A DNA stretch of 11,072 nucleotides. Source: Sulfurovum sp. GTDB lineage: Bacteria > Campylobacterota > Campylobacteria > Campylobacterales > Sulfurovaceae. The notes beneath the pieces were generated by a model. That model had not been told where the DNA came from and did not search any database. It saw only the letters and a program-made list of their open reading frames with translations. Below, one piece after another: positions 9,798 through 11,072 of the stretch (positions are counted from its first letter, which is position 1; every line of letters starts with the position of its first letter). The translations under genes were made by a program, and so were the position numbers. The stretch lies in the NCBI GenBank assembly GCA_004377245.1, contig SOIK01000035.1, forward strand, positions 1 to 11,072, given 5' to 3'.

Positions 9798-10624
9798 TGA
9801 AAAAGTCCTCTAAACTCATATCGGGTGTGTTGGCTTTTGCTGTCTACTTTACTATCATTGGTTTACTGGTTTTTTATTTTAATACACGTGACGAAAAAAA
9901 GTCTATACATTATGTGAAAAAAGATGAAAAGCGTATTCAAGTGGCTATTGCTACGCCTACGAAGGTCACAACCCCTAAACCCAAGCCGAAACCAAAGCCA
10001 AAAGTCAAACCGAAGCCTAAGCCAAAACCAAAGGTTGAATCTAAAGTAAAACCGAAAGTGAAGCCAAAACCTAAACCAAAGACCAAAAAAGAGGTAAAGA
10101 AAAAGGTCATTAAAGAGAAAGTAGTCAAAAAGGTAGTGAAGAAAAAAGATGAAAATCTTACGAAACCTAAAAAAATAAATAAACCTAAAGACCTTTTTGC
10201 CAACGTAAAAGCACCTAAAAAGAAAAACCTTATAGTAGTAACGGATAAGCCTATAAAAACGACACCCAAAAATAACCTCATAAAGGTGACAGATAAACCT
10301 ATAAGTGCGAGTGAACGTATAAGTTCTTCACTCAAAGTAGAAAAAAACAGTGACAGCGGTGTAGAAAATGCTTATTTGGCAAAAGTACAAAGTATGCTGG
10401 AGGGTTGGCCTGCCCAGAGCGAATATGCAGGTGAGAAAGTGAAAGTCTTGTTACATATAGATCCTACGGGATCATTTGAGTTTAAACTCAAAACTGCTTC
10501 AAACAATGAAGATTTCAATACAGGTTTGATAGCTTTTCTTGAACAACTTCAAGGTATCGGTTTTGGCAGTCATAATGCTGGTAGAACGTATAAGTTTGAA
10601 GCAGAATTTATAGCGAAAGAGTAG
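9794..10624 (+). CDS. TonB/TolA-family periplasm-spanning energy transducer
   Basis: Predicted to carry motion from the proton channel across the periplasm to the outer membrane. The 276-residue protein has a short cytoplasmic tail (M-M-K-K-S-S-K), one membrane anchor (about residues 8-29), and a long Lys/Pro-rich arm (61-144) that begins as K-P repeats and becomes Lys/Val-rich at about 96-118. A D-L-F-A-N-V-K motif and two N-L-I-x-V-T-D-K-P-I repeats follow, then a C-terminal globular domain (about 190-276) with E-G-W-P, H-I-D-P-T-G-S-F and F-N-T-G-L-I-A-F. The layout fits both TonB and TolA; gene position (after a TolQ/TolR pair) favours TolA, as with Campylobacter Cj0111. ATG 9794 overlaps the tolR stop; the adjacent ATG 9797 is also possible. 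The ribosome binding site is weak, so coupling is likely. Confidence 0.88.
   Translation: MMKKSSKLISGVLAFAVYFTIIGLLVFYFNTRDEKKSIHYVKKDEKRIQVAIATPTKVTTPKPKPKPKPKVKPKPKPKPKVESKVKPKVKPKPKPKTKKEVKKKVIKEKVVKKVVKKKDENLTKPKKINKPKDLFANVKAPKKKNLIVVTDKPIKTTPKNNLIKVTDKPISASERISSSLKVEKNSDSGVENAYLAKVQSMLEGWPAQSEYAGEKVKVLLHIDPTGSFEFKLKTASNNEDFNTGLIAFLEQLQGIGFGSHNAGRTYKFEAEFIAKE
10226..10303 (+). repeat. Tandem-like protein repeat N-L-I-x-V-T-D-K-P-I in the TolA/TonB-like gene
   Basis: Two 10-residue units, at 10226-10255 and 10274-10303, start 48 bp (16 codons) apart. They differ only at the fourth residue (Val versus Lys). Several synonymous codon differences separate the copies, so they are not a fresh duplication. 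They lie between the Lys/Pro-rich arm and the C-terminal domain. Confidence 0.85.
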
Positions 10625-10633
10625 GGTAGAGAG

Positions 10634-11072
10634 ATGCATAAAACGATAGCGTATCAAGGTGTTCAGGGTGCTTATTCGGAGCAAGCTTGTAAAAATGCTT
10701 ATGGAACATATGAGACCATTGCATGTGATACTTTTCATGAAGCGATGTGGCTAGTGGAGCAGGGAGATGCTGATCTGGCGATGATCCCTTTGGAGAACTC
10801 TACGGCTGGTAGAGTAGAAGAGATCTATAGATTGATCCCTAAAATGGCACTGCATGTCATAGGTGAGCACTTTGAACCTGTCGTGCATTGTTTACTTGCT
10901 TTGCCTAATGCAAAGTTGGAAGATCTGAAATATGTTGCTTCACATCCTCAGGCATTGGCACAGTGTCATAACAACATTATCTCATTAGGCTTGAAAGCAG
11001 AAGCAAAACTTGATACCGCAGGTGCAGCCAAAGAGTTGGTTGAGTTAAAAGACATGCAAAGAGCAGCTATCG
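10634..11072 (+). CDS. pheA: Prephenate dehydratase, 5' part (3' end outside window)
   Basis: Converts prephenate to phenylpyruvate (possibly also arogenate to phenylalanine) in phenylalanine synthesis. The frame starts at ATG 10634, 9 bp after the preceding stop, and runs off the window after 146 codons. The catalytic domain begins at once: A-Y-Q-G-V-Q-G-A-Y-S-E-Q-A (residues 6-18), then D-A-D-L-A-M-I-P-L-E-N-S-T-A-G-R-V (Pro52-Thr57 core), G-E-H-F, and S-H-P-Q-A-L-A-Q-C at 103-111. There is no N-terminal chorismate mutase domain. The ACT regulatory domain expected at the C terminus is not in view. No other start is possible, because the frame upstream is closed by the TAG of the previous gene. 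The wording of the motifs reminds me of alphaproteobacterial single-function dehydratases. The upstream AGGG (10623-10626) is a weak ribosome binding site. Confidence 0.93.
   Translation, partial: MHKTIAYQGVQGAYSEQACKNAYGTYETIACDTFHEAMWLVEQGDADLAMIPLENSTAGRVEEIYRLIPKMALHVIGEHFEPVVHCLLALPNAKLEDLKYVASHPQALAQCHNNIISLGLKAEAKLDTAGAAKELVELKDMQRAAI

Noticed and set aside
9974..10090. Repetitive Lys/Pro codons considered as a DNA repeat or CRISPR-like array
   Set aside because: No constant-length direct repeat with unique spacers; the repetition is at protein level with mixed synonymous codons.
9937..10335. 132-codon open frame on the - strand opposite the TolA/TonB-like gene
   Set aside because: It is the antisense of the Lys/Pro codons, giving an artificial Phe/Gly/Leu-rich protein. 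It has no recognisable family and lies wholly inside a well-supported gene.

Overview
The window is a compact, AT-rich bacterial chromosome segment. Every recognised gene is on the + strand and there is almost no intergenic space. The order fmt-birA-parA-parB-atpF'-atpF-atpH-atpA-atpG-atpD-atpC-tolQ/exbB-tolR/exbD-tolA/tonB is the chromosomal arrangement I know from Campylobacterota (for example the Cj0098-Cj0111 stretch of Campylobacter jejuni, and Sulfurimonas relatives). Other features agree: a b/b' peripheral-stalk pair, no atpB or atpE in the ATP synthase operon, and a short BirA without a DNA-binding domain. A Sulfurovum- or Sulfurimonas-like organism is my best guess from memory; the genus is not proven here.

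Layout. (1) 1-2999: the 3' part of fmt (initiator tRNA formylation), birA (biotin ligase), and the chromosome-partition pair parA/parB, joined by overlaps of 20 bp (fmt/birA) and 4 bp (birA/parA) and a 1-bp gap (parA/parB). (2) 3000-3061: the only real intergenic gap, 62 bp, with a candidate extended -10 promoter. (3) 3062-8831: seven genes for the F1 head and peripheral stalk of ATP synthase. The membrane a and c subunits must be encoded elsewhere. (4) 8833-10624: a TolQ/ExbB-TolR/ExbD-TolA/TonB proton-driven envelope system starting 1 bp after atpC, so probably on the same transcript. (5) 10634-11072 (window end): the 5' part of a prephenate dehydratase gene.

How the genes fit together. ATP synthase and the Tol/Exb motor both use the proton gradient and are apparently transcribed together; the upstream genes are housekeeping functions. 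Most of the window is ordinary core genome. The least expected point is the right end: in relatives tolB and pal follow the tolA-like gene, but here a phenylalanine-biosynthesis gene does. Its sequence also looks like the single-function dehydratase of alphaproteobacteria rather than the chorismate mutase-dehydratase fusion usual in Campylobacterota. I see no mobile element, CRISPR array, RNA gene or convincing undescribed system. No stretch over 300 bases lacks a gene.
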